Assembly (NCBI GenBank): GCA_012934845.2
Contig: WNNJ02002475.1
Location: 111,260 to 175,259, forward strand
DNA from: Pomphorhynchus laevis
Taxonomy: Eukaryota > Acanthocephala > Palaeacanthocephala > Echinorhynchida > Pomphorhynchidae
DNA: 64,000 bases
Direction: 5' to 3'
Below the pieces are notes generated by a model. That model saw only the letters and a program-made list of their open reading frames with translations. It had not been told where the DNA came from and did not search any database. This document shows positions 10,140 to 21,365 of the stretch, piece by piece. A program made the position numbers and the translations under genes. Positions within the stretch are counted from its first letter, which is position 1. Each line of letters starts with the position of its first letter.

Positions 10140-12480
10140 GCTTTTACTATAAACCAGCTCACGAAAGTTGGCTTTTTCTCCGGGAAAATAAGAAAAATAG
10201 TATTATTTTTGAATTTTCACCAATAACTGTTCCTGCTGATGATGATCTAGATAACCTAGCCAATTCAACAAAAACTTCATGTTCTGTTATCATTAAAAAT
10301 AGAGAATCAATTTCTACATGTTGTGATGATGCATCTCCACATACGATAGAGAAAACATCAGTGTTAGCTCCAAAGCGGATGTAAAACTTCTGCCATGCTG
10401 CCTGGCGATGTCACGCGAATGTTAGTCTCTTAAGGATGAAAAGGGTGGTATCAGAGCTTTGGATCCCTTCACATAAGCCTAAAACGTTTTTTGGTTTCAT
10501 ATCTATTTGTAAAGCTACTTGATCCTCAAAACTTCGCCTTTTTGTAATCTTAAAGTGATTGACGAAATTACGGAGCATTGTATACCGCCTTTAAAAATCA
10601 TTCTGATAATGGCTTAGTTCAAATAGTCTATTCCTATGTTTGAGAGTATATCGCAATTTAGTGTCAAACCAACGAGGGTATTTAGCTTTACTTTTTGGTA
10701 CTCTATGGAGTGGTGCAAACTCATCTGCAAGAGCTTCTAAACCTGATTCAATAACATGCCATCGTACCTCAATGTCTTCACTAGAACAGTTGAATGATGT
10801 TCATAATGCCGCATCTCGTAATGCGTTTGCATCAATTTGTTGTCAAGATCTTTTCCACACTATCAGATTTCCCACTTTTGGGATCATACACTTAAGAAAA
10901 TAATTGAATAAGATCATGCAATGATCGCTTAATCCAATGGGACTCTGATAGCTCATATTACCCACACTTGTAATCAATTTAGAAAATACCAGATATAGGC
11001 AAGATTCCTGGTTTTCTGTGAATCTTGTGGGCGACTTCACATGTTGTTCTAACATGATATCATTTGTAAGAAAATTCCATAAGTCCAAAAATGTGACTTT
11101 GAAGAATCACTATCAAAACATAATTCTCGATGTGACCAACTGAGGGTATATTATAATCACCAACTAATATATATTCTTCAAGCTCGGAAACAGCGACTAA
11201 TTAGTTTAAAAAATTCATGATTCAATACGAATGATTGCGCCTCCACCCTTTCGAGAATCTCTATCAGCTCTCAATAAATTAAAGCCTATAATAGCAATCG
11301 AATCATCGGATATATCACTATGCAGCCATGTTTCAGTGAGAGTCAGGATCGCTGGTTCATTTGAGATGACTCATGCCTTAAGTTCATCAAAATTTAGTAA
11401 AATAATCCTTAAATTAGTATAGGCGACACTAATGCCAGAAACAGAGGGCAATTGAGTAGTAATGTTGGATGTGATATCAATGCGCACTTGATTTCCTTAT
11501 TGTAAAAAAGGATTCCCTTGAAGAACTCTTCGAACTTATCAGCACAAATAGTTGCTGACGAACTACTCGAAAATTTCTTATCATTAGATCAGTCTCTCTA
11601 TTCGATCTTCTAAATGCTAGATTAGCACGAGCATTATTAAGCAATAATATTTCTTCAATCGAGATATCTTTAAAAAATTTGTCGTTTTACCTTTAAAGCG
11701 ATAACCTCTAGCTAAAACTGCTCTTGTATTTTCTGCAGAATCAAATACTACTTTAAGTAATCATGGTTTATCTTGTGTTTTTTACCAAGACGAAATAAGT
11801 TTTTGGCATTGAGACTACGCGCAATATCCTTCTCATCCGGCACGAATTTATCCGAAAAGACCTTACGAATAGAAACTACGTTACCATCCACACAGTTCTG
11901 AACACTGTCTTAGAAGTAACACTGATGTTCGCAAAAATAAGGCAATTATTTCTGTTTCTAGTACGATTCATAGTATTGATAATTCCAACAAATATCTTAT
12001 CTTTTATATCCTTGGATCTCATTTAATTTTAATTTCCGACTACCACATCATTGCACACTCTAAAATCGTCTCGTCTGAAGTGTTCGACTTGAAGACTGCT
12101 TCAATATATTATTTGATCGAACATGAGTAGAAAATAATATATTGCTGTTAGGACTGTGTTCCGCTAATATGACGGATGTAGATGAGGGCCATTTATTAGT
12201 AAAAATCTCGGGTGTATATTTATCCTTATTATTTGCCATCACAGTGATATCATTTATGTTACTTCTAAGTTTATATGCTTTCTTTCGTCAACTCAAAGGA
12301 TCGGCCAACCAGTGCATCTATATCAAAAAATGTGAGTAAACCAGTATTGGCGCCTTTAATCCAAAACAACCAGTCTCATGATTTGCTGCAGAATTGGATG
12401 CACGCGCTTGTGTCTGCTTGGATACAGTTGTACCTACGCTCTCCCCTTGTTTCTGCAAACTCTCGCATAAGCACATATAA
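10140..12480 (-). mobile_element. CR1-like LINE, ORF1 through start of RT region, decayed
   Basis: Read on the minus strand, the order is that of a CR1-type LINE. An ORF1 remnant near 11650-12000 has the RRM-like block LLKVVFDSAENTR and RFKGK. The AP endonuclease follows, with LTETWLHSDI and DSRKGGGAI (11230-11330), LVGDYNIPS (about 11150), PTRFTENQESCLYLVFSKL and SPIGLSDHC (10890-11030). Next come the linker (APLHRVPKSKAKYPRWF, 10650-10750) and the pre-RT block EVFVELARLSRSSSAG (10230-10300). Many stops and frame changes separate these. It stops before the RT core, so the 3' end is missing, the opposite of normal 5' truncation; a later deletion or insertion at about 10140 is implied. Its 5' limit is uncertain (12300-12480). 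Confidence 0.75.
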
Positions 12481-12569
12481 CATCCAATACGTCCATTCAA
12501 ACTACCCCCGTAGTTTTCAATGTCCTTTCTCCACCCACTGACCATGTCAACATATACACTTCCCATCCC

Positions 12570-14640
12570 ATGTAATCTTTACTCCCCGACACCCCCGTCC
12601 CGTCCTTCCTGTCTCTTTTCTCAATAACCTACATCCATCAATCAAAATCACTTCCACCAACCATTACGATCCTTCCACTCATAACCTGTCCTCACATCGC
12701 TTGCCACCCTCTTTATTATCATAATCCTCTATGTCTCCCGTCGTCAAACCTACTCCCTCCAATCTTCAACTGCCAGCTCTCCTATCGTGATCTCACCCAC
12801 TCACGTTACTCGTCCTCCTTTACGGAAACGCTTTCCTTCTCGCGATCGTTGCGTCATCGTCACTAATATCACTCCTTCTACCTCTTTATCTCCATAAGCA
12901 CGTATTGACCACGATGTTTCCGCTTTCATATCCATCCTCTCGTTTCTTGTTCCTGAGGATAAAACATCCTTATTCAACAACATCTTTCCTGTCGCATTCA
13001 TCCGCCTAAACAAATCTCAATCAAATACTTCTGAGCCCCTCTCCTAAAATTGTTTTCACACATCGCTCTCACGCGTTCTCTGTCCTCTCTCAACGATTTA
13101 AACTCATGTCGTCTTCAGCCACTCGAATTTCCCCGATCGCACCTCTTTCGAAATCGCTCAACTCTCTTTTGCCCGCATCGAAAAACGCCGTCGCGAGGAA
13201 AACGGCGAAACATATCTCTCCATCCAAAACATCGACGGAAATTTTTAAGTTGTCCACACTCGCCACAAAATTCGATGGCGCTCCATCTCCCATATGTGTC
13301 TTCTCCGCTAGACCATTTCACCACCACACACGTTTTCCGCATTGGCATCCTAAACACTAGATCTATTTTTCACAAATCCGATCTTATCCTCCACCTATTT
13401 ACCAAGCAATCCATCGATATCATCTGCCTCACCGAATCTTGGCACTCATATTCCGACGACCTCTTCATTCACCGTTTGCTCTCTGCCTGTTGAACACTAG
13501 TCGAATCCGCCCGCCACCTCAGCTCATCCCATTCTAAATTCTCTAATCATGGCGGCATTGTCGCATTCGCCCGTCACCCCGCGTCTCTTCGCAAAATCAC
13601 TCAACCTTTCAGTCCTTGCTCCTTTGAATTGCTCACTTGTCGTTATTCTAGCCCGATCACTCTGGATCTCGCCATTGTATAACCTCCTGCTTCATCAGCT
13701 CCTACCTCCTTATTGTTTACCATACTCGCTTACCTCATTTTTCATTGTTCTTTGTCCTCAATCCCTTCACTCATTCTATGCGACTTCACCATCCGCCTTG
13801 ACCGCTCCTCTTCCACCGATTCCATCCGGTTTATTAACATTCTATCCAACTACAATTGCAAACTTATCTCGACTGCCCCCACACATATTCTTGGTGGAGC
13901 ACACGAGATCATCGCTGACCCGATCATTTTGCTGCCTACACCTCACTGTCCATCTCCGATCCTGGTCTATCCGATCACTTTCTCGTAACCCTTAATCTCA
14001 CTTTCAACCACTCATCGCTTCACACACCTACCATCCTACGTCTCCCTTGGAGAAATCTAGACCTTCCCCTTCTCCGCTCCCCCTTACTTAAATCGTCTTT
14101 ATCTTCTCACACAATAACATCATCCTCTCCTTACGATCTTGCCTTTCTTTTCGACTTTCACATCCACTCTTGATTTTCTCTTGCCCTTTAAGCCTCATTC
14201 TCACCGTCGCTTGTACCGTGCCCCATGGTTTGACATCCAATGCATAATCTCAAAGCGGTCAGCTTTTCGAGTCTATTACCGCTCTCTCAGACATGATATC
14301 CGCTCGCTCACTCAGTCTCCCCGTGATTCCAATCTCGCTCTTCGCCGGTCTCATCTCCATCTATTACGTAACCAACGCAACTCCTTCTGGCAGCATAAAA
14401 TCAAAACTTCATTAAACTCTAAGACTCTCTAGCATACTTTCAACTCAATCCTTTCTCGTTCATCTTCGTCTTGCAACATCAATCCCCGTAATTATTCGTC
14501 ATTTCTTCAGACCAAAGTATCCACTTTGCTCTTTCACAACTCTGTCACCATTCCATCTAAACTGCTACTCCCCTCGTATCATCATCCCTGTACTCTTTCA
14601 TCTTCTCATTGTCTCACCTGCAGAAGTCTCCATACATTAA
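12570..14640 (+). mobile_element. L2-like LINE, ORF1 end, endonuclease and linker, decayed
   Basis: A pyrimidine-rich coding strand, unlike its surroundings. ORF1 remnant: RDRCVIVTNITPSTS, FARIEKRRREENGETY (12840-13240). The endonuclease begins at about 13340 with IGILNTRSIFHKSDLIL and ICLTESWHS. It continues with FTIRLDRSSSTDSIRF (the segment after GDFN), APTHILGG and, in another frame, ISDPGLSDHFLV (13780-13990). The linker RAPWFDIQCIISKRSAFR and RNSFWQHKIKTSLNS follows (14215-14430). Several frameshifts and stops are present, for example after 13493 and around 13550-13720. The sequence breaks at about 14640, just where the RT would begin. The same family supplies 18056-18395 and 21366-23082. 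Confidence 0.8.
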
Positions 14641-15376
14641 ACACGAATTAATATCTATTATTATAATATTATAAATTAATACCTATAGATGAAAAGGAGT
14701 CAGTATCAGTTCCAGCCAAAGAATAATTGTAGAACAATGAAAAGCGTTGTATTTCGTTATAATTGTAAATACAGTAACAAAATATTTGTAAGTATTATAA
14801 ATTAATTATAAATATGAATTATTAATATATGTATTAATAAAATATATTTAGAATTTTCAAGCAAATGGAAAAACAACTACAATTCTTCTTAAAAAGTTTC
14901 TCGGCTAGAGAACGAAATATTGAAAAGATATTTAATTTTTATATTCTGGGAATGTCATTCAAATTTGATATGAAATCCTCAATCCAAATTATATAGTTCC
15001 GGTTTAAATAACATTATAAGTATAAAATTTTTATAGTTATAGTATTATGTACAATACATTGAAATTAACCTAATTATCCGGTCATAAATAACTAATTTGC
15101 CAGTTGTGATATTTTTTTTGAAGAAATAACGTCATGCATATTATTAAACACTTACCCAATACGTTATAAATAGACAGACAATGTACCATATTATATACAT
15201 CAGCTCAACGCATTTTGTTTTCTTTATGAATTTCAATTCGTACAAGTAGTCTCAAATTCATAATTCAGAGAGATCAAGAAAATTGAATAGGTTAGTTCTG
15301 GTAGACTAGTAACCAAGTTTTGTAATAACCTTTTAAAGTTCAGTGCATTGCGACAACAATAATTTATTTAAAGTGG
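14641..15376. other. AT-rich insert between two L2-like LINE pieces
   Basis: Separates the LINE 5' part (to 14640) from a 3' end at 15385. It holds a family A PLE scrap (14855-14985). Near 15360-15385 there is a short reverse-complement piece of the L2-like 3' tail (GTGGCAAATGC), then a direct repeat AAATGCATACCGTCTT at 15377 and 15408. Confidence 0.5.
14855..14985 (+). repeat. Penelope-like family A start-region relic
   Basis: Parallels 2835-2925: TTCTTAAAAAGTTTCTCGGC then GAACGAAATATTG encodes a variant of SERNIEKIFNF..LGM. The hairpin arms GTTTCTC and GAGAAC replace GTCCGC and GCGAAC of the 2.8 kb copy, so pairing is kept while the bases differ. Confidence 0.65.
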
Positions 15377-15384
15377 CAAATGCA

Positions 15385-15872
15385 TACCGTCTTAAAAATA
15401 CCGTATGCAAATGCATACCGTCTTCTTCGTCGTTTTGATCATACATCCCACTATCTTACTTCTCTTGATTGGCCTACCATTTACGGTCGTGTTCAAATTC
15501 GTCTTCTTATCATTGCTTTTCGCCTTATAACTTTTCATACCCCTTCATTTCTCAACCTTCCTTTTCTCAACAATTCTCGTACTGTGTATTGTGCTCTGCG
15601 TTCCCGTAATCCCTTTCTTTTACATGTCCCAAACTACTCTACCTCTTTTGGCTTCCGCTCCTTCGTTGTGGCTGCTCCTCTCTTGTGGAATCAACTGCCT
15701 ATTCATATCCGCCAATCAACATCTATGCCGTGCTTCAAACGCCAAATCCAATTCCATTTCAACAATTAACTAATTATCTGTGACTTTTGATGTTATTTTT
15801 TGTTTGTTAGTGGTCATGTAAGCGTGCATTTTGCACGCATTTGCCACGTTAAATAAATTATTGTATTATTAA
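15385..15872 (+). mobile_element. L2-like LINE 3' end
   Basis: One open frame (to 15769) encodes the C-terminal domain of the L2-like RT protein: RRFDHTSHYLTSLDWPTIY, RVQIRLLIIAFRLITFHTP, VVAAPLLWNQLPIHIRQS, ending KRQIQFHFNN. It is over 80% identical by eye to the end of the 21366-22980 copy. The 3' UTR is about 100 bases with the hairpin GCGTGCA, TTT, TGCACGC, then CATTTGCCACG and AATAAATTATTGTATTATT. Confidence 0.85.
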
Positions 15873-16348
15873 ATGCGTGCCAACTGCACGCTTACAAGTC
15901 CACTAACAAAATAAACAGCAAAAGTCAGATAAATTTCTTAAATTGTTTAAATGTGATCGAATTTGGCGTTTGAAACATGGCATTGAGGTTAATAAGCGCG
16001 TATGAATGGGCATATGATTCCACAAGAGAGAGGAGCCGCCACAAGGAAGGAACGGAATCAAAAAGAGGTTGAGTAGTTTGAGACATGTAAAAGAAGGGAA
16101 TTACGGGAATGCAAAGAACAGTAATCAGGACGAGAATTGTCGAGAAAATGAAGGTTGAGAGAGGAAGGGGTATGTAAAGTTACAAGGCGGAAAGCAGTGA
16201 GAATAAGATGAATTTGAACACGACAATAAATGATAGGCAAATCGAGAGAAACAATATGGTAGGATGTATGATCAAAACGACCAAGACGGAGGGGAATTCG
16301 GACGGATGCGTTGACGATGTGTTGTAGTGGAAGAAGAGTGGATTTAGG
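15873..16348 (-). mobile_element. L2-like LINE 3' end, tail-to-tail with its neighbour
   Basis: Minus-strand copy: the 3' tail starts at 15873, directly abutting the tail of the plus-strand copy. Its hairpin is GCGTGC, CAACT, GCACGC. It encodes KSTLLPLQHIVNASVRIPLR, FDHTSYHIVSLDLPIIY and LLLHVSNYSTSF. 5'-truncated at about 16348, where another plus-strand copy begins. Confidence 0.8.
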
Positions 16349-16351
16349 TGC

Positions 16352-16815
16352 AACACTTATTTTAGCGACGGATACGCAGGTTCCGTCGCTTCGACTACAC
16401 ATCCACAAGTCTTGTCCAACTCGCCTGACCAATCATCCACATCAGCATCCAACTTCGCCTTCTTCTCGTCACTTTTCGTCTCATCGCTGTCGGATTCTCA
16501 TCGTTCATCAACATCTCTTTCTTAGGCGACACTCGCTCCAACTCTCTCTATCGCTGCGTTCCCGTCATTCCCTCTCACTCCACGTTCCCAATTACTCTAA
16601 CAACTACGATCTCCGATCCTTCCTCGTCGCCACCCTCTCACCTGGAATCAGCGTCCTCTCGACGTTCGTTGCGCTCCCTTCTTTATCACATTCAAATACC
16701 TCCTCCGTTCCCACCTACTCGACACATGACTTAGATTTTTGTTCTTTTGTTATTGTGGTCATGTAAGCATGTGACGGCACGTATTTATCACGTCAAAATA
16801 AATCTATTTTTGTCT
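16352..16815 (+). mobile_element. L2-like LINE 3' end, sibling subfamily
   Basis: Diverged relative of the two preceding copies: RRFDYTSTSL-like start, then frames reading through HSTFPITLTTT and SSRRSLRSLLYHIQIPPP. The tail GTGGTCATGTAAGCATGTG ... TATTTATCACGTCAAAATAAAT matches the family pattern, but the hairpin is eroded. The C/G content is much higher than the flanks. Confidence 0.75.
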
Positions 16816-17394
16816 TATTTTTTGCGTTTTTATTAAATGATATTTTAATAAAATATAATTTCTGTGGTATATTCCCTTACTGGTAAGCCTTATGCTGATG
16901 AACCAATAATTGTTGTACATTAGTTACAATAGTTATTGTGTATAATAAAAATGTACAATAGTTTTATGCAATAGGATTCATAAAAATACATTGTGCATCA
17001 TCTGGTTAGTTACATTTCACAAATAAATATTAGGATGTAGAGGCTCAGGAACATGTGATTTATCTAACTAGGTTATTTTTTAACAAACAATCCGTTCTTG
17101 ATTCAAGGAATAAACAAAAAAATATAAATAACTAAAACCGACAAGTTAGTACAGTGTTTTTACATTAAATCAGTACCTCAATTAGATTTCCAAACTAGTT
17201 CATCTTTCTAAACCTTTTTCTAGCAACTGCTGAATATTTACTTGTTGATTCAATGTAATTTTTTCCATATGGCTTTTGAAAGCATTAATAAAATATATAT
17301 GGTCTTATGGTGGTATGCCTCGTGTTAAGAATGTGAAGGTGGCGATTGCTTTACCTTTCAAAACCCAAAGTTGTAATGATGAAGATATACCTAA
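16816..17394. other. AT-rich spacer, nothing recognised
   Basis: No repeat or coding match to anything else in the window. Confidence 0.4.
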
Positions 17395-17735
17395 AAAAGT
17401 ATTTATTTTAACGTGGCAAATGCGTGCCAGTGCACGCTTACATGCCCACAACAAAACCAGACTGTGAATCATGTGTCGAGAAGGTGTGAACGGAGGAGGT
17501 GTTTGAATGTGATAAAGGAGGGGGCGCGGCGGACGTCGAGAGGGAGTTGATTCCAGGCGAGTGAGGCGGCGACGAGGAAGGATCGGAGACCGTAGTTGTT
17601 GGAGTAATTAGGAACGTGGAGTAAGAGGGTATGACAGGAACGAAGCGATAGCGAGGTGGGGCGAGTATCGTTTAAGAAAGGAAGGTTGATGAACGATGGG
17701 GAGCCGACAGCGATGAGACGAAAAGTAACGAAATT
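17395..17735 (-). mobile_element. L2-like LINE 3' end, sibling subfamily, minus strand
   Basis: Starts with the tail in reverse (TTTTAACGTGGCAAATGCGT) including the hairpin GCGTGC, CA, GT, GCACGC. It then covers the C-terminal coding region parallel to 16352-16700, with the same GC-rich character. 5'-truncated at about 17735. Confidence 0.8.
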
Positions 17736-18055
17736 TGACCTAGTTTCCCTGCTCTCCGATAAACCCTCTCGGCGTGACTCAATAGTTTTTAAATACGACT
17801 ACATAATACGTTCTGATAGAAAACCATTGAAGAAATAACCAAGTATTCTTATTATCCGATGAAATATCTCTTTAATGGAAAGTGTACCAATCGATGTTTT
17901 GTTAAAAATTTCAAGAATTTGTTTCTTTAATGTATGTCGTGTTTTGTTTGAATTCGCACAAACTATTATTTTTGTTTTGTTGCCGTATAATGTGAGCCAA
18001 GTAGAGAAGTCTGGATTGTAGTTCATATAATCATATAATTTATCTAATCATATCT
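17736..18055. other. Spacer with an unassigned minus-strand open frame
   Basis: A 75-codon minus-strand frame (17799-18026) includes DFSTWLTLYGNKTKIIVCAN. It has reasonable amino-acid composition, but I recognise no family. It could be a decayed element or an exon. Confidence 0.3.
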
Positions 18056-18395
18056 GTTCGCTCACTTCGTCTCTTAGTGATTCTTATCTTGCTCTTCGCC
18101 GGTCTAATCTCCACCTAATACGTACCAAATGCAACTCCTTCTGGCATCATAAAATCAACACTTCATTAAACTTTAAGTCTCTCTGGCATACTTTTAACTC
18201 AATCATTTCTCGCTGATATTCGTCTTGCAACATCAATCCCCAAGACTATTCGTCATTTCTTCAGACCAAAGTATCTACGTTGCTTTCTCACAACCCGTCT
18301 CCATTCCATCCCACTGCTATTTCCCTCGCATAATCCTCCCTGAACTCTTTCATATTCTCCCTGTCTCACCTGCTGAAGTCTCATCTGTAAATATT
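18056..18395 (+). mobile_element. L2-like LINE linker fragment
   Basis: Colinear with 14286-14635: the endonuclease-to-RT linker (RNSFWHHKINTSLNF-like) up to LPELFHILPVSPAEVSS, which matches LPELFHLLPVSSDEVSS at the start of the 21.4 kb copy. Frames are broken. Confidence 0.75.
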
Positions 18396-18669
18396 TCTGA
18401 AGTTTTAATTTGTACTAATATTATGCGCCATTATTTTAGAAAAAAGAAGTTATTTGTAATACTTAAGCCCATTTGTATTAAATTTCTCCTTTGCATAATT
18501 GTAGAAATCATCTCTTCATTTTGTCTTCAAATTTCGGACATAATTTATTATCGAAAAAGAAAGGTGGCTTTATTCTGATTATTTCGTAATTTTCATAGCT
18601 CTTTAACAATGGGGTAACTTTCATCTTAAAAATATTATCTTTGGTTGCTAAGAAATTTGATTGGATGCA
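18396..18669. other. AT-rich spacer
   Basis: No recognisable feature. Confidence 0.35.
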
Positions 18670-19560
18670 TGCTAACCATTTTTTGATAGGTATATCCTCA
18701 AGGTACAGTCCTTGGTCTCTTGCTTTTCATTATATTTCGAAATGATCTGCTCTTACGCATAAATAGCCCCTGCTTGGCATTTGCTGACGATGTGAAAGTA
18801 TGGTGCGATATAATTTCCGACTCACATGGCCAGCGCCTACAGCACGATCTTCACACGATATATAACTGGGTTACTGCTACCGGTATGACCATGAATGTAG
18901 ACAAATGTGTCCATATGAAGCTCGGCAACGGTAAACCTGGTCGTGACTTATATTTAGGATGTCAGAAGCTTCACATTATATCTGAGCACAGAGACCTTGG
19001 AATCATTTTGAATAACGATCTCAAGACTCTACCGAATACCGATTGTATCCATGGTAAAGCAATGAAGTATCTATATTGTATGAAGAACACATTTGCTAAG
19101 CTTAAGCCGAAACTATTCAAGCATCCATATTGAGCCTTACTCTGCCCGCACGTGGAATACTGCATCACAACAACTTTCCCATCCATCAAAGCTGAAATGA
19201 CGAAAATTGAGTCTATCCTGCGTAGAGGAAGCAAACTTTGTATTGGCTCACATTATTCTTACACCGAGCGTATAGCTTGTTTGAAACTGCCTTAAATGGA
19301 TCAAAAGCTACTATATTTAGACCTCGCAGCGAAGTGGCTCTTGGTTAATGAAACGGAAGGTTTCCCATCATATTGTATACAATTACGCAATTCAAGTAAC
19401 AGAGATCACTCTATCGCGCTGTTTAAATTCATCCACGGTAAAGTCAGGAGTGTGAGTAGGTTTTCCCACCGCTCATTAAATATTTGGAATGTGTTACCTG
19501 ATGACATGCCAATGATAGCTATCGCCACTTCAAAAAGTTGCTGTTGAAGTGAATTGTCAA
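18670..19560 (+). mobile_element. CR1-like LINE, RT palm to C-terminus
   Basis: 5'-truncated just before the GVPQGS box (here YPQGTVLGLLLFIIFRNDLL). It continues with LAFADDVKVWCDI (catalytic box), MTMNVDKCVHMKLG, HRDLGIILNNDLKT, HVEYCITTTFPSIKAEMTKI, SILRRGSKL and the C-terminal SHRSLNIWNVLPDDM. Stops fall at about 19132 and 19294 and the frame changes. Same lineage as 26500-28115 and 30600-31810. Confidence 0.85.
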
Positions 19561-19839
19561 TTCCGGTTTGGATGCTTGGATCTATTTTGATATTTAATGT
19601 TTTGAAAACAAAATTTGTGAACAGTTGAACAACCATTTGCGGCTAGTAACTTGTAACCTATAATAAGAACAATTATTCATTACCAAGCAGTACAGGATGG
19701 TTCCCACAAATAGGCATTATTTCAACCAAACAAAACATATGCTTCAAAATCTTCTTAAGCACTGCAATGTCTAACTGGGTGACCTCTCGTCAATCGATCT
19801 CTACTAATGCAGGCAGAGAACATTTTGGCGAGGGCGATT
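19561..19839. other. Spacer, nothing recognised
   Basis: No clear feature. Confidence 0.3.
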
Positions 19840-20090
19840 CCAACCCTTGTCCGAATTTAACAGATGCTTTCGCTGTAAGTGAAGTTACGGCGTGAAGAAA
19901 TTAGCATAGCAATTATCTTCAGAATGAATGAAGTGGACAGACCCATACCGCCATTTGCCTCAAAGACCACGGATGAAATACGTCTCCTGAAGCCTCGTAA
20001 CTCATTCGCCGTACTCGGCAGTTTTCCGATGCTCATGATAGCGGAAATGAATTTCAATTGGTCCTGACGTATATGACGGAGCAAGGTGAC
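19840..20090 (-). mobile_element. Possible C-terminal piece of the unassigned RT element
   Basis: Minus-strand frame with VVFEANGGMGLSTSFILKI, which resembles the GG-G-L block near the end of proteins of the type encoded at 20346-21300. It lies just downstream of that element in the same orientation, separated by the repeats at 20066-20345. Assignment is tentative. Confidence 0.35.
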
Positions 20091-20302
20091 TAAATAGGCA
20101 TAGGTCCAGTAAGGACCGCTCAGTTCTATTGCCCAAGAGACCGTTACACTTAATATGACGGAGCATATTAATACATATTAATACATATAATACATATTAA
20201 TACACTTAATCCTGACGTATATGACGGAGCAAGGTGACTAAATAGGCATAGGTCCAGTAAGGACCGCTCAGTTCTATTGCCCAAGAGACCGTTACACTTA
20301 AT
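20066..20302 (+). repeat. Two ~90-bp direct repeats
   Basis: The segment from CCTGACGTATATGACGGAGC to GACCGTTACACTTAATAT occurs at 20066-20157 and again at 20213-20304, apparently without change. Between them are about 55 bases of TATTAATACA repeats. Confidence 0.85.
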
Positions 20303-20345
20303 ATCTAGATGCGCGCATGCGCATCTAGATATTAAGTGTAACGGT
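20282..20345. repeat. Near-perfect 62-bp palindrome
   Basis: Two 29-base arms beginning AGACCGTTACACTTAATATC meet at a 4-base centre GCAT, with TCTAGATGCGC next to the centre. The left arm is also the end of the second 90-bp repeat. Palindromes of this perfection are usually recent; the outer arm could be the tip of a DNA transposon joined head to head. Confidence 0.85.
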
Positions 20346-21300
20346 CTAGACGGATTCCAAGGTCTTTACCGAGTTAGATCAATCTGCTTGCTGTAAACGC
20401 TTCATGATCATTTCTTAAGTACTTGTTCGATGCTATAGATATTGCGAACTCGGCTAAACTCAAGGCTAACTTTTCCAAACTGTCATCAAACGATTCGAGC
20501 ATTTTGCGCCATAATAAGGCATCCATACCAGATGGGCCAGCAGCACCCTTGGTCCTCCGAGCAGCCCTAACTACGTCCAGCGATGTTATTTCGGAGAAGC
20601 GAACAGGATGATGTTCTACTACATTTGCCACATGATCCTTTAAAATAGCTGCGTCATTGACAAAACCTCCACTAGGATGAAGTTCAATTAATTTTTCCTT
20701 GACTGTCTTACCCTCAAATGTATCGCTATGTGACAACACCTTAAAGTCACGTAGTGGGTCAGCCAAGAGTTTCAGGGCTAATTGAGTTTTGTCCCGTGAC
20801 ATCAATTTACAGAATGTTGCCACCCAACTTTTACGAGAGTTTGGCTTTGGGCAATGAGCCGACTTCTCACGTTGCAATATCCGGGCTTCGCATATCAGAT
20901 CGAGCAGACACCGGTGGCGCCACAAAGACAATTTGCGACAAATATTTGCTCTACATATTGAAGTCGTGTACCTCAATGTCCTCTGCAAAATGACTTAATC
21001 AAAAATCACTGCTGTCATTAGTACTCGTCTCGAATCAACAATGGAAGCAGCCGTTGAGTATAAATCTGTCATACAGTTTATGAATTCTTTACTTGCATTG
21101 CACTTTGGTAAGACATATAAATTCGGGATCCAATAGATAACCTCGTTGTAAGCGTCAAGAATAGCATTATCAAAATCGATACAGCTCATGTGTGTGTTCT
21201 CTTGGATTGAGCTTGATTCTTCATCCGCTTGAACATTATGTGGCCTTGGGAAAATACCACTATCGTAATTATCATCTGCTCTAAAAACTTGCTGAATCCG
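20346..21300 (-). mobile_element. Unassigned RT-type retroelement, pre-RT region, broken
   Basis: On the minus strand the protein reads EVIYWIPNLYVLPKCNASKE, then LWRHRCLLDLICEARILQR, NSRKSWVATFCKLMSRDK, LALKLLADP, VVRAARRTKGAAGPSGMDAL, LWRKML, then FTASRLI. This order matches a protein type I remember as common in cnidarian, mollusc and other invertebrate genomes, where GPSG-D and RLIPLDKNPGVRP precede an RT. I cannot name the superfamily. It lies in two frames, and the RT core is replaced by the palindrome and direct repeats at its downstream end. Its upstream end abuts the L2-like LINE at about 21366. Confidence 0.6.
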
Positions 21301-21365
21301 AAGACCGTGTCGAGAAATGTTTGGGCCTACTCTATTACAGCAGTTCACAGCCGAACAATTGATGC

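Noticed and set aside
13090-13360. Several overlapping ORFs on both strands at 13.1-13.4 kb
   Set aside because: Shadows of the GC-richer L2-like LINE ORF1/endonuclease region; only the plus-strand frames with LINE motifs make sense.
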